DNA of 64,000 nt from Nonomuraea guangzhouensis (GCF_019396345.1 NZ_JAHKRM010000009.1:186001-250000); one strand, 5' to 3'; counted from the first letter of the stretch, positions 25,482 to 34,792 are shown. Numbers and translations: made by a program. The notes: generated by a model from the sequence alone, not told the origin.

Positions 25482-26662
25482 CACGCCGCTCCTTGACGGT
25501 GTCTACGCTGTGGTGGGTGAAGGGTGTGCGGGCCAGGGGCTTGTCGTGGGTGCTGCCCGCGGCCGCCTTCTGCGGGGCCTTCGTGCCGGCGGCGCTCTCC
25601 GGCGCGCAGGCGTTCGGGTACGCGGCCACGCTGGCTGGGCTGCCCGCGCACCTACCGGCCGTCGGTGGGCTGACCGCCTACGTTCCTGCCGCCGTAGTGG
25701 GGCTCCTGGCCGCGGCGGCGGCCAGGACGGCGTTCGGCCGGCCGTGGCTGTTGCTGGTGCTCGCGCTGGTGGACGCGGTGCTTCGCACGCCGGGGCTGCT
25801 GCTGGCCGTGGCCTCGTACGTCGCCGCGACCACCTTGCGGCGTCCAGCCCCGCTCGCGCTGTACGCGGTGCCGGCCAGTCTGGTCGCGGTCATCCCGCAG
25901 CCCGGCGCCGGACTGGTCTCCGCGCTCGGCGGCGCGCCCCTGTTCGTCTGGCTCCCACTGGCGCTCGGACTGTGGGCCGACGCCCGCCGGCAGGTGGTCG
26001 CGGGGCTGCGCGAGCGCGCCCAGCGGCTGGAGCGCGAGCAGTCGGCGCGAACCGAGCAGGCACGTGCACAGGAGCGCACCCGGATCGCGCGCGAGATGCA
26101 CGACGTGGTGACGCACCGGGTCTCGCTCATGGTCCTGCGGGCGGGAGCGCTGGAGATCAACGCCACTGACGAAAAGACCGCGGCGGAGGCGGAGCTGATT
26201 CGCGCAACGGGCAAGGACGCGCTCACCGAGCTCAGAGCGGTGCTGGGGGTCCTTGACGAGGAGGGCGGAGATTACCACCCGCGGCCGACACTGGCCGATC
26301 TCGACTGGCTTCTGGAGCAGTCCCGCTCGGCCGGCGTGCCGGTGGAACGGCATGAGGAGGGCGATCCTGGCGCGCTGCCCGTCATGGTCCAGCACACCGC
26401 GTACCGCGTCGTCCAGGAGGCTCTGACGAACATCCACAAACACGCGGGCCGGGCCGCGACCCAGGTCGTCCTGCGGCACCGGCCCGCCGGGCTGCAGATC
26501 GAGGTACGCAACGCCGCCCCGCCGCATCCGGCCCTGGACCTACCCGGCGGCGGGTCCGGGCTGCTGGGGCTGCGCGAGCGCGTGGAACTGCTGGGGGGAG
26601 AGTTCGCGGCCGGGGCGGAACCCGACGGCGGATTCCTGGTCAGCGTCAGGCTACCGACATGA
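25478..26662 (+). CDS. DesK/NarX-type sensor histidine kinase
   Basis: A 394-residue sensor kinase. About five N-terminal membrane helices precede a coiled coil (LRERAQRLEREQSARTEQAR) and the HisKA_3 phosphoacceptor segment RTRIAREMHDVVTHRVSLMV, with His in MHDVV. The HATPase_c region follows, with the N-box EALTNIHKHAG and the G-box GGSGLLGLRERVELLGG. The GTG at 25478 overlaps the membrane protein stop, and its own stop overlaps the response regulator ATG (ATGA). Signal and target are unknown; a downstream MFS transporter is the best candidate target. Confidence 0.93.
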   Translation: MTRRSLTVSTLWWVKGVRARGLSWVLPAAAFCGAFVPAALSGAQAFGYAATLAGLPAHLPAVGGLTAYVPAAVVGLLAAAAARTAFGRPWLLLVLALVDAVLRTPGLLLAVASYVAATTLRRPAPLALYAVPASLVAVIPQPGAGLVSALGGAPLFVWLPLALGLWADARRQVVAGLRERAQRLEREQSARTEQARAQERTRIAREMHDVVTHRVSLMVLRAGALEINATDEKTAAEAELIRATGKDALTELRAVLGVLDEEGGDYHPRPTLADLDWLLEQSRSAGVPVERHEEGDPGALPVMVQHTAYRVVQEALTNIHKHAGRAATQVVLRHRPAGLQIEVRNAAPPHPALDLPGGGSGLLGLRERVELLGGEFAAGAEPDGGFLVSVRLPT

Positions 26663-27315
26663 TCAAAGTACTCATCGCGGACGACGAGGCGCTGGTACGC
26701 GCGGGCCTGCGCGCGATCTTGGAGGCCGCCGACGACATCGAGGTGATCGCCGAGGCCCAGAACGGGTCCGAGGCGGTGACCGAGGCCGCCCGCTACCGGC
26801 CGCACGTCGTCCTCATGGATGTGCGGATGCCCGTCATGGACGGCGTGACAGCGCTCAGGGAGATCAACCGCTCCCTCCAGCCGCCCAAGGTGGTCATGCT
26901 CACCACCTTCGACCGCGACGAGTACGTCTACAGCGCCCTGCGGGCCAGGGCGGCGGGCTTCCTGCTGAAGGACACCGCGCCCCGCGACCTGATCGCCGCC
27001 GTGCGCGCGGTGGCTCAGGGCAACGCCATGCTCTCACCGACGGTTACCAAGCGCATGCTCGATGCCTTCGCCAGGTGGGAGACCCCGGACTCGGCCGCCG
27101 CCAGGAAGCGTCTGTCCAGGCTCACCGAGCGCGAGCGCCAAGTCGCGCGAGTCGTGGCTCGAGGGCTGTCCAATACCGAGATCGCCCGCGAGCTGGACAT
27201 GACCGAGACCACGGTCAAGGCGCACGTCAGCCGTTCGCTGGCCAAGCTGGGCCTGGCCAACCGGGTGCAGATCGCGCTGCTCGTCCGCGACGCAGGCGGG
27301 AACGACCCACTCTGA
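26659..27315 (+). CDS. NarL/FixJ-family response regulator
   Basis: Partner of the preceding kinase, 218 residues. The receiver domain has ADDEALVRAG at the N-terminus, the phosphoacceptor Asp in VVLMDVRMPVMDG (about residue 54), Thr in MLTTFD and Lys in LLKDTAP. The C-terminal LuxR-type helix-turn-helix is LTERERQVARVVARGLSNTE followed by VKAHVSRSLAKLGL. It overlaps the kinase by four bases and is followed after two bases by a small coupled ORF. Confidence 0.95.
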   Translation: MIKVLIADDEALVRAGLRAILEAADDIEVIAEAQNGSEAVTEAARYRPHVVLMDVRMPVMDGVTALREINRSLQPPKVVMLTTFDRDEYVYSALRARAAGFLLKDTAPRDLIAAVRAVAQGNAMLSPTVTKRMLDAFARWETPDSAAARKRLSRLTERERQVARVVARGLSNTEIARELDMTETTVKAHVSRSLAKLGLANRVQIALLVRDAGGNDPL

Positions 27316-27317
27316 TC

Positions 27318-27554
27318 ATGGCTACCTCCTCCAAAGACGGTCCGCCCGCGCCCGGGTTCGACACCGTCAACTCGCCGGGCCTGCTGCGGTCCATCGACCT
27401 TGGCGGGCGGACCGTTGCGGCCGAGTCGCGTGCCGCCGCCGAACTGGCGGAGGAGGTGCGTCAAGGAGTCCATCCCGATGACGTCGCGCTCTGTCTTGAG
27501 GTCGACCGGTTTCCCCTTGCCATGGTGGCGACCTTGGAAGGGGAGCCCTCATGA
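27318..27554 (+). CDS. Small conserved-context protein coupled to MFS gene
   Basis: A 78-residue hydrophilic protein, MATSSKDGPPAPGF at the start and VHPDDVALCLEVDRFPLAM near the end. The ATG lies two bases after the response regulator stop, and its own stop overlaps the MFS start (ATGA), which supports it as a real translated gene. I recognise no family. It contains one Cys and no membrane segment. A regulatory or chaperone role for the transporter is a guess. Confidence 0.65.
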   Translation: MATSSKDGPPAPGFDTVNSPGLLRSIDLGGRTVAAESRAAAELAEEVRQGVHPDDVALCLEVDRFPLAMVATLEGEPS

Positions 27555-28696
27555 GCGCCGCACCGTTGATCTTCGCAGCGCAGGCCCTGCGCGGTCTGGC
27601 GTACGGACTGGCCGCCGTCCAGTTCGCCACGCTGCTGCGGGCCGAGGGGCTGCGGGCCGCCGGGGTCGGTCTCGTGCTGGCCGCCGTGATGGCCGGGGGC
27701 GCGCTGGCCAGCATCGCCCTGGCCCGCTGGGGCGACCGGTTCGGCCGTCGCCGCTCCTACGCCGTGTTGTACCTGGCCCTGGCCCTGTGCGGGTCGCTGA
27801 TCGCGGTCGGGGCTCCGGTGTGGCTGCTGAGCCTGGCCGCCCTGTCCGGTGCGCTGTCGGTCGAGGTGGTCGAGTCCGGGCCGTTCACCACCGTGGAACA
27901 GGTCATGCTGGACGGCAGCGGCGTGGCCGTGCGCGGCTTCGGCCTCTACAACGCCGTCGCCGCCATCGCCGGGGCCGCCGGTGCGCTGCTGGGCGCGCTC
28001 CCGCCCTCGCGGTCGCTGCTCGGCGGGGTGTTGCTGGCCGTGGGTGTGGCTGGTGCGCTGCTGGCCCTGCGGCTGCCCGCCTCGCTCGAGGTGGCCTCGG
28101 TGCAGGTCTCCGCGCCGGTCCGGCCCCGCCCGGTCGTGGTCCGGCTGGCGGCGCTGTTCGCCGTGGACAGCCTGGCCGGGGGTTTCGTCGTGCAGGCCTA
28201 CCTGGCCTACTGGCTGGGCGTCAGCTACCGGGCCGACACGGCGAGCATCGGGCTGCTGTTCGCGGGCTGTGCCGTCCTGCAGACCGCCTCCTTCCTGCTC
28301 GCGCCGGTCATCGCGGCCAGGATCGGGCTGCTGAACACGATGGTCTTCACCCACCTGCCGAGCAACCTGCTGCTCGTCGGCGTCGCCTTCGCCCCGGGGT
28401 TCCCCGTGGCGGCGGGGCTGCTGCTGGCCCGCGCCTGCCTGTCCTCGATGGACGTGCCCACCCGCCAGGCGTACGTCATGGCCATGGTCCCGCCCACCGA
28501 ACGCACCACCACGGCCGCCGTCACCAACACCGCCCGCTACCTGACGCGCCCGGCCGGTCCCGCGCTGGCCGGGCTGCTGCTGCCCCTCGGTCTGGCCTGG
28601 CCGTTCCTGATCGCCGGGACCGCCAAGAGCCTCTACGACCTGACCCTGTGGCGGATCTTCCGCCGCGTCCAGCTCCCCACCGAAGGCCCATCGTGA
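27551..28696 (+). CDS. Major facilitator superfamily transporter
   Basis: A 381-residue, 12-helix MFS protein. It carries the family loop LARWGDRFGRRRSYAVLYL between helices 2 and 3 and a related SMDVPTRQAYVMAMVPPTE loop in the second half. It is the last gene of a run of five overlapping genes: membrane protein, kinase, regulator, small protein, MFS. Drug or metabolite efflux induced by the two-component system is the likely role; substrate is not predictable. Confidence 0.9.
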   Translation: MSAAPLIFAAQALRGLAYGLAAVQFATLLRAEGLRAAGVGLVLAAVMAGGALASIALARWGDRFGRRRSYAVLYLALALCGSLIAVGAPVWLLSLAALSGALSVEVVESGPFTTVEQVMLDGSGVAVRGFGLYNAVAAIAGAAGALLGALPPSRSLLGGVLLAVGVAGALLALRLPASLEVASVQVSAPVRPRPVVVRLAALFAVDSLAGGFVVQAYLAYWLGVSYRADTASIGLLFAGCAVLQTASFLLAPVIAARIGLLNTMVFTHLPSNLLLVGVAFAPGFPVAAGLLLARACLSSMDVPTRQAYVMAMVPPTERTTTAAVTNTARYLTRPAGPALAGLLLPLGLAWPFLIAGTAKSLYDLTLWRIFRRVQLPTEGPS

Positions 28697-28793
28697 TCCA
28701 GGCGACGCCTGTGAAGCAAGCGTTTGCCTGGACATCGGGTGCAAGATCAGATAGGGAGGAACAGCCTTCCTCCTCCCCCGATCGGAATCACCC

Positions 28794-29679
28794 GTGTCCA
28801 CATCACCTCGATCATCACTGCCGGCTCCCGCCCCGGCCGCCGGGGCCCGGGTGTACCGTGCGGTCCGCGCGGTGACAGTGGTCGCGGTCGCGGTGCTCCT
28901 CCTCGTCGCTACCGCCAAGGACCTTCAACGGCCGCTTCGCCCACATCCCCGATGCGCACCTGCTCAAGTTCGGCCGGAGTCTGTGCGCGGTGTCCTTGCG
29001 CAAGGGCACACGGGAGATGCACACCGTCATGGAGACCCGCGGTTTCGTGGTCGACACGGAGGCGAACACCACGGCGCTCGGCTATCTGTGTCCGGCGCTC
29101 AACCGACGCCGGTCCGCTGAGGAGGAGGCGCAGCGGAAGCGGGAGCACGACGTCATCGCGACGGCCGAGCGGCGGTGCGCCGCTGTTCCCGAGCACCAGC
29201 CGCGCGTGCGCCCCTCGCTGCGGGCCAGGGCCACGTTGTGGGTGGCGTACACGGGCATGCTCAATCTCTAGGAGGACGAACCGGCCACCGTCCATCCGTC
29301 CGCTCTGGACCGGGCGACCGCCAACAAGGTGGTCGGGGCCACACCCGGTGATCTCACCATTCTCACCGCCGACACCGACAAACACATCTGCGTCGCCGTC
29401 GAGGCGTACAACAAGCGCCCGCCGGTGGAGGTCGAAGGCTGGGAGAAGGTCGTCGAGGTCGGATACCAGAGCACCACCGGAGAAATGGTGTTCACCGACG
29501 ACGAGGGCGAAGTGGTGGAGGAACTACCCGATCTCGCCATCCACGGCGCCGGTCGCTACCGGGTACGGGTGCACATGCGGGGGGCGAAAGCGGCCCTGGC
29601 CGAGGACGGAGACGCCCGGCAGGCGTTCCTCGTCATCGTCTATCCCGGCGTGTCCCGGCGCACCCAGGTGCTCCTTTAG
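28794..29679 (+). pseudogene. Broken gene(s): membrane-anchored DUF732-like protein with frameshift and nonsense codon
   Basis: Frame 1 starts MSTSPRSSLPAPAPAAG and a membrane segment, VTVVAVAVLLLVATAKD. Around 28905-28920 the reading shifts and continues FNGRFAHIPDAHLLKFGRSL, MHTVMETRGFVVDTEANTTA and WVAYTGMLNL. A TAG at 29269-29271 then interrupts the frame, which resumes EDEPATVHPSALDRATANKV, VAVEAYNKRPPVEVEGWEKV and ends at 29679. The parts before and after the TAG may be one gene or two. Codon bias persists through both lesions, so the damage is recent or a sequencing error. Confidence 0.55.
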
Positions 29680-29706
29680 CCCACCAGCCGCACGGACCGA
29701 CTCGGG

Positions 29707-31080
29707 TTACGGGGTCTGGAGCAGCGCGGTCGGCGGTACGGGGATCGCGGGGAAGGGGTTGTCGGGCAGGAGCAGGACCCGGCGCGGCCGGTCCGGCTGC
29801 CCGGCCGCGTCCAGGTGGAGCAGGGCCGCGCCGATGCCCGCCGCGCCCACCATGTAGCCGGTGTCCGCGCTCACCTCGCCGGGCCGCAACCGCCGGTACG
29901 CCTGGTACCAGCGGTAGCCGCGTCCCTCGTGGTCGGTGGCGCGGGCGACCAGGTCCGCGGCGAGGGTACGGGCGAACTCCAGGCAGGAGGCCCTCCCGGT
30001 GACCGCCCACAGCCCGACGAACAGCTCCACCAGTCCGGCCGTGCCGCAACACTGGCAGGCCACGTTCCAGTAGCCGTTCGTCCTTCGCGGCGGGGCGGCG
30101 CTGTCGACCACGCCGTGCGCCAGCCGCTCCAGCCAGTCCAGGTCGCCGGGGTCGCCTGTCACCCGGTACAGCTCGTAGAACATCCTGGCCACCCCGGCCG
30201 CGCCCGAGCAGAAGCCGGCGTAGTGCAGTTCGCGCGCCTGCGGCACGTGATGCGGGACCATCGCCCATCGGTCGCCGACCACGCTGACCTCGCGGACGAA
30301 GCCGGCCCCGCTGCGCGCGGCACCCAGGAAGCGCTCGTCGCCGGTCACTCCGTACAAGCGGGCGAGGAGGAACACCGTACCGGCGGTGCCGGCCAGGAAT
30401 CCGGGCGTGATCGCGTCCGGCGGCGCGCCGTCGACGTCGCCGAGCCGGCGGCCGGGCACGGGCAATCGGGCGATGCGCAGGCCCGCCTCCACCGCCGCCG
30501 CCTCGTAGGCGGGCATCCCCAGCTGGGTGGCGGCTCTCAGCAGGCCCAGGATGATGCCGCCGTCGCCGCGCTGCGTCGGGTCGTGCGTCCAGCCGAAGCC
30601 GTCCGCGCCGGTGCGTCCTCTGCTGACGATCAACTCGGCGATGGCCGCCGCCTCCGCGGTGAGCCGGTCGTCGCCGAGCACCCACCCGGCCTCCATCAGC
30701 GCGATCATCGTGCCGGTCAGCCCGTGGTACAGCGACAGATCGTCGTCGCGCCGCCAGGTGGCCGCGAGCCACTCGGCCCCGCCCCGCGCGTCCTCCAGGT
30801 ACGCCTCCTGCCCGGTGGCGCCGGCCAGCTCCAGGAAGAACAGCACGACTCCGGCCGCACCCGAGTACAGGGACCGAGGCTGCGATCCGACCGCCGATCT
30901 GCCGTGCGGGTCGGGGTTGGCCACCCAGTGGCGGCCGTGCTCGCCATCGATCCCGGCGGATCTGATCCAGCGCGCCGTCGAGACGGCGGCGGTCAGCGGA
31001 GAGGCGGCCCGCGCGCTCTTCGGGCGGATCTCGTCCAAGCTCATGGCCGGGACTATGGCACATCCCGTATCCGATTTCAT
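29707..31080 (-). CDS. LanC-like lanthionine cyclase, stand-alone
   Basis: A double-toroid LanC-family protein of 457 residues with the repeated core motifs YHGLTG, LGLLRAATQLGMPAYEA, GFCSGAAG, CQCCGTAGLVELF and YMVGAAGIGAALL. Zinc ligands should be Cys291 in FCSG and Cys344-Cys345 in QCCG; the last is His (CHG) in nisin-type cyclases but Cys in the SpaC/LanL type. LanC enzymes add Cys thiols to dehydroamino acids. No dehydratase or Cys-rich precursor is nearby, so this is an orphan, perhaps acting like eukaryotic LanCL, which adds glutathione to dehydroalanine proteins. The start at 31080 has AGGA five bases upstream; ATG 31044 is an alternative. A 17-bp palindrome lies directly before it. 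Confidence 0.88.
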   Translation of the reverse strand: MKSDTGCAIVPAMSLDEIRPKSARAASPLTAAVSTARWIRSAGIDGEHGRHWVANPDPHGRSAVGSQPRSLYSGAAGVVLFFLELAGATGQEAYLEDARGGAEWLAATWRRDDDLSLYHGLTGTMIALMEAGWVLGDDRLTAEAAAIAELIVSRGRTGADGFGWTHDPTQRGDGGIILGLLRAATQLGMPAYEAAAVEAGLRIARLPVPGRRLGDVDGAPPDAITPGFLAGTAGTVFLLARLYGVTGDERFLGAARSGAGFVREVSVVGDRWAMVPHHVPQARELHYAGFCSGAAGVARMFYELYRVTGDPGDLDWLERLAHGVVDSAAPPRRTNGYWNVACQCCGTAGLVELFVGLWAVTGRASCLEFARTLAADLVARATDHEGRGYRWYQAYRRLRPGEVSADTGYMVGAAGIGAALLHLDAAGQPDRPRRVLLLPDNPFPAIPVPPTALLQTP

Positions 31081-31086
31081 GCCTTT

Positions 31087-31103
31087 CCTATTAATTTGAT
31101 AGG
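31087..31103. promoter_or_regulatory. 17-bp palindrome before the LanC-like gene
   Basis: CCTATTAATTTGATAGG, seven bases upstream of the proposed start. One of four related sites in the window. Confidence 0.6.
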
Positions 31104-31190
31104 GATTTTGCTGGACGAGGCGCGGGTGCCACCTGGCTGATCGGCTCGGCCGAGGACGCGGCCGACACGCCCGCCCTAAAACCGTCAAGG

Positions 31191-31207
31191 CCTACTTGTT
31201 TAGTAGG
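31191..31207. promoter_or_regulatory. 17-bp palindrome before the LLM oxidoreductase
   Basis: CCTACTTGTTTAGTAGG, a perfect inverted repeat, 43 bases upstream of the LLM gene start. It is the best copy of the shared motif. Confidence 0.68.
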
Positions 31208-31250
31208 TTTTCATGTGGTGTCCTGGAACGTAGCCGAAGGAGTAATGCAG

Positions 31251-32270
31251 ATGCCGCTGCCCTCGCAACCGTTGCGCAAGCTGGGTTTCCTGACGATCGG
31301 GCTGTTCGACGAGGCCGATCCCGGCCGCGGCCACGAGTCGACGCTCGGTGTCATCGAGCTGGGTGAGCGGCTGGGGTTCGACAGCGCGTGGGTGCGGCAC
31401 CGCCATCTGCAGTACGGCATCTCCTCCCCGGTCGCCGTTCTGGCGGCGGCCTCGCAGCGGACCAGCCGCATCGAGCTGGGCACCGCGGTCATCCCCGTGG
31501 GCTGGGAGAATCCACTGCGGCTGGCCGAGGACCTGGCGACGGTGGACGTCCTGTCCGCAGGCCGGCTCAATCCGGGCGTCAGCGTCGGCCCGCCGATGCA
31601 CTACGACCAGGTCAAGGACGCGCTCTATCCCAGCACCGGCGACCTCGAGGACTTCGGCTACGAACGCGTGCGACGGCTGCTGAGCTTCGTACGCGGCGAG
31701 CCGGCCACCGACTTCAGCGGGGTCGAGGGCTTCGAGGTCTTCTCCCATCGGGTCCAACCCCACTCCCCCGGCCTCGGCAGCCGGATGTGGTACGGCGGCG
31801 GCAGCCTGCGCTCGGCCCGGTGGGCGGGCGAGCACGCCATGAACTTCCTGACCAGCAGCGTGGTGAAGGCGGAGACGTCTGAGCAGTTCGCCGAGATCCA
31901 GCTCTCCCACGTACGGGAGTTCCGCGCGCACCACCCCGACGGCGAGCGCGCCCGTGTCTCCCAGGGACTCGTGGTCATCCCCACCGACTCCGCCTCGTCC
32001 GAGCAGCGTGCCAGGTACAAGGAGTACGCCGAGAAGCGCACGCCCAGGACCGCCGCGCCCCAGGGGCCGGCGCGGATGATGTTCGCGCCCGATCTCGTCG
32101 GCGACTCCGCCGAGATCGCCGAACGGCTCTACGCCCATGCCGCCTTCCAGGAGGTCGACGAGGTGGCGTTCGCGCTGCCGTTCACGTTCGAGCATGAGGA
32201 CTACGTGCAGATCCTCACCGACATCGCCACCCGCCTCGGCCCTGAGCTGGGCTGGCGGCCCCGGCCCTAG
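31251..32270 (+). CDS. LLM-class flavin-dependent oxidoreductase
   Basis: A luciferase-like TIM-barrel enzyme of 339 residues using reduced flavin or F420. Family text: LGVIELGERLGFDSAWVRHR, SRIELGTAVIPVGWENPLRL, AEDLATVDVLSAGRLNPGVS and RMWYGGGSLRSARWAGEHAM. The start at 31251 is preferred because AAGGAG lies eight bases upstream; ATG 31245 is too close. It is divergent from the LanC-like gene, with two 17-bp palindromes between them. In the company of OsmC, VOC and FAD proteins it probably oxidises or reduces a reactive small molecule; alternatives include sulfonate or nitro-compound monooxygenation. Confidence 0.9.
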   Translation: MPLPSQPLRKLGFLTIGLFDEADPGRGHESTLGVIELGERLGFDSAWVRHRHLQYGISSPVAVLAAASQRTSRIELGTAVIPVGWENPLRLAEDLATVDVLSAGRLNPGVSVGPPMHYDQVKDALYPSTGDLEDFGYERVRRLLSFVRGEPATDFSGVEGFEVFSHRVQPHSPGLGSRMWYGGGSLRSARWAGEHAMNFLTSSVVKAETSEQFAEIQLSHVREFRAHHPDGERARVSQGLVVIPTDSASSEQRARYKEYAEKRTPRTAAPQGPARMMFAPDLVGDSAEIAERLYAHAAFQEVDEVAFALPFTFEHEDYVQILTDIATRLGPELGWRPRP

Positions 32271-32344
32271 AAGGCGGGTGTCACCTTCCCCGAGTCCCGA
32301 GGAGCGAGACGATCATCGCGCACACCCCCAGCAGCAGAGGTTGC

Positions 32345-34039
32345 TCATGCCGCGGCGTGCAGCCAGGATCCGGCGACCTGGGCCAGCACGGTGCGGGCCA
32401 GCGCGTCGGCCTGCCGCAGCAGTTCCCCCGGACCGCCGGGGCGGTCGAAACCGGGGGCGCCGCCGACGGTCCAGGAGCCGAGGGCGAACCGGCGGTCGTG
32501 CGCGGCGCCGGTCCGGGTCACCAGCCTGCGGTCCGGGAGGCGCACGTCCAGCAGGCCGCCCGTCTCCCGGCACTCGCCCGTGGCGTACAGCCCGGCGATC
32601 AGGGGGTCGGAGCCGCGGCGCACGCCGGCCACGGGCCGCCGGGCCTCGACGAGGGTTCGCGCCGCCGTGAAGCCTGGAACGGTCGAGCTGGTCGCGCGCC
32701 ACGTTCCGGACTCTTCATCCTGGTGGATGCGCAGGTCGGCGCCCAGGAACGTGACGACGCCCGCGCGGGCGAGCGCGCGTAGTTCGGCCTGGCGGGCGAG
32801 CGACGGGCCATCGGCGAGCAGGCCGACCAGCCCCTGGAGCCAGGGGTCGTCCGCCAGGGTGGTTCGCGCGGACAGCAGCCAGTGGATCACCGCCAGGTCG
32901 GCGCTGAAGGCCGGGTCGGCGCTCCGCTCCAGGTCGGCCGCGAGATAGCCGTGCATCCACCGCTGCAGACCGGCGAGGTCGCCGAAGCGCATGCCGTGCA
33001 GCGGGCGTTCCAGCCGGTCGAGGCGCAGGCGGTCGGCGAAGCGCGGCACGGACCTGGTGACCAGGGCGCGCATCTCCTTGCCACCCCACTCGGCCGCCTC
33101 GAAACTGCTCTCGAACGCGGTCCACGTCGTCCGGGTACGGTCTGGATGCCGGGTGAACAGCTCGTGATAGTACGCGTACGCCAGCCTCTTGGCCGCGTCC
33201 CGCCCACCGCCGGCCGCGTCCTGCCCGCTACTGGTCGCGAACCGGTCCACGCCAGGAGGCGGGCCCGCGAGGCGGTAGGCGGGCCGCGCGTGGTGCGGCA
33301 CGCCGCGTCGCGAACCCACGTACAGCAGCGGCTCCGCCCCGCTCGGCAGGTAGACCGGCTCGCCCCGCTCTCCCTCGGTGAACCGTCCGCCGCGTCCGAC
33401 GGTGAGCAGCGCCACCAGGTCGGCGAACGCCCGTCCCGTGCCGCGCGCCAGCACCCGCTGACCGGCCGGGACGACGTCCAGATCGAGGTCGGCGGCGTGC
33501 CCGGCGGGCAGGTAGGCCAGCCCGTGCCTGGCCGCGAAGGCGATCTCCGCCGCGTCCGCCGTCGTGTGCGGCGCCTCGGGCTGCCCGTGCGCCAGCACCA
33601 CCGCGTCGGCCTCCAGCGACCCGCCGGTGGACAGCGCCACCTGTTGCCTGCCCGCCGACTCGGTGAGACCGACCGCCCTGGCCTTGTGCACGCGTACCCG
33701 GACGCCGCCGGGCGCGAGGCGTACCGTGCGCTCGAACGCGGCCGCCAGATACTCGCCCACCTGCGACCGCGAGGCAGAGCGCCCGAACCCGCCGCCGAGC
33801 CGGTCCGCCAGCGAGGGGCCCGCGCCAACGGGGAAGACGGTGAGCTCCTCGGTCGCCGAGTCGGCTTTCAGCGCGTCGGGCTGCCCGATCCGCCAGAACC
33901 GGCCCGCACCCGGCGGGTACGGATCCACGATGTGCAGGTCCAGCCCGCCTCCCCGGCCGATTCGCGCGGCGTTGGCGCAGATCCGCTCCATCAGGCACGT
34001 TCCGGTCGGCCCCGCGCCGACCACCACGACCGCGCTCAT
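32345..34039 (-). CDS. FAD/NAD(P)-binding protein (NAD_binding_9 type)
   Basis: A 564-residue flavoprotein. The N-terminus is a Rossmann dinucleotide-binding motif, VVVVGAGPTGTCLMERI, followed by LHIVDPYPPGAGRFWRIGQP, typical of the HpyO/NAD_binding_9 family. Later RVLARGTGRAFADLVALLTV suggests a second nucleotide site, and LIAGLYATGECRETGGLLD is the FAD-contacting GD-like motif. Such proteins are found in sulfur-metabolism and secondary-metabolite loci; the reaction is unknown. GGGGAGG precedes ATG 34039. It lies about 200 bases after the OsmC gene, with a half-copy of the 17-bp motif between. Confidence 0.85.
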   Translation of the reverse strand: MSAVVVVGAGPTGTCLMERICANAARIGRGGGLDLHIVDPYPPGAGRFWRIGQPDALKADSATEELTVFPVGAGPSLADRLGGGFGRSASRSQVGEYLAAAFERTVRLAPGGVRVRVHKARAVGLTESAGRQQVALSTGGSLEADAVVLAHGQPEAPHTTADAAEIAFAARHGLAYLPAGHAADLDLDVVPAGQRVLARGTGRAFADLVALLTVGRGGRFTEGERGEPVYLPSGAEPLLYVGSRRGVPHHARPAYRLAGPPPGVDRFATSSGQDAAGGGRDAAKRLAYAYYHELFTRHPDRTRTTWTAFESSFEAAEWGGKEMRALVTRSVPRFADRLRLDRLERPLHGMRFGDLAGLQRWMHGYLAADLERSADPAFSADLAVIHWLLSARTTLADDPWLQGLVGLLADGPSLARQAELRALARAGVVTFLGADLRIHQDEESGTWRATSSTVPGFTAARTLVEARRPVAGVRRGSDPLIAGLYATGECRETGGLLDVRLPDRRLVTRTGAAHDRRFALGSWTVGGAPGFDRPGGPGELLRQADALARTVLAQVAGSWLHAAA

Positions 34040-34239
34040 GCGCGTCCTCCCCGCATATGTCGCTTCCCGCCGCCACTCCGGCCGTCGGACGCCGGAAAGA
34101 GCGCGCACCGGGGCCCGGCCCCGGATCGATCATGAAGCTACCACATAATCTTTATTACCTACTGGATATACATGAAATTAGCTCCCTGGTGAAGGACAGC
34201 GAGCGTGCCACGGTTGCGCCGGAGCTGACCGCGAGGACG

Positions 34240-34776
34240 TCAGCCGACGGCTGCCGAGTCTCGCCGGGTGCGGACCACCGTTCCGCTGACCGGCTGTGGG
34301 TTGCGGATCAGGTTGAGTATCGGGCACACCCGCTCCACCTCGGCATGCAGCCTGGCCAGCTCCTCATCCGTGGCAGGCGAGTCGATCAGCACCTCGTAGC
34401 GGAAGTTGTGCGGGTAGACCGGAATGCCGCTGTCGCCCGGCTGCTGGGCTCGAGGATCGTAGTCGGCGTGTACGTCCACCTCGAGCGCGTCGATCGGCAC
34501 CGCCAGTTCGGCCGCCTTGATGAGGAAGATGTGGGTGACGCAGCTGCCGAGCACACCGGTCTGGAGCTCGGGCGAGGTGGGGCCGAGGTCGTAGCCGGCG
34601 AAGTCGGGGCCGCTGTCGCTGATGATCTGGAAGTCCCGGATCCTGACGCGCCGGATTCCGCTACGGCCCTCGGCGGTGACGTGGGCGTGCAGCGGGACCG
34701 GCCCGGCGGCGGGCGCCTCCCGGCGGGCCAGCAGGGCCGTGCGCTTGTGCGACAGGTACTCGCGTAGGGTGCTCAT
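34240..34776 (-). CDS. OsmC-family peroxide-detoxifying protein
   Basis: A 178-residue OsmC/Ohr-fold protein. The two redox Cys that reduce organic hydroperoxides are visible: GVLGSCVTHIFLIKAAEL (about residue 79) and VERVCPILNLIRNP (about residue 150). The N-terminal third is shortened relative to Ohr but matches OsmC-like proteins. It follows the VOC gene by 16 bases and is probably co-transcribed with it. Role: removal of organic peroxides or electrophiles with a low-molecular-weight thiol or lipoyl partner. Confidence 0.9.
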   Translation of the reverse strand: MSTLREYLSHKRTALLARREAPAAGPVPLHAHVTAEGRSGIRRVRIRDFQIISDSGPDFAGYDLGPTSPELQTGVLGSCVTHIFLIKAAELAVPIDALEVDVHADYDPRAQQPGDSGIPVYPHNFRYEVLIDSPATDEELARLHAEVERVCPILNLIRNPQPVSGTVVRTRRDSAAVG

Positions 34777-34792
34777 GGTCTTCTCTTCCTGG

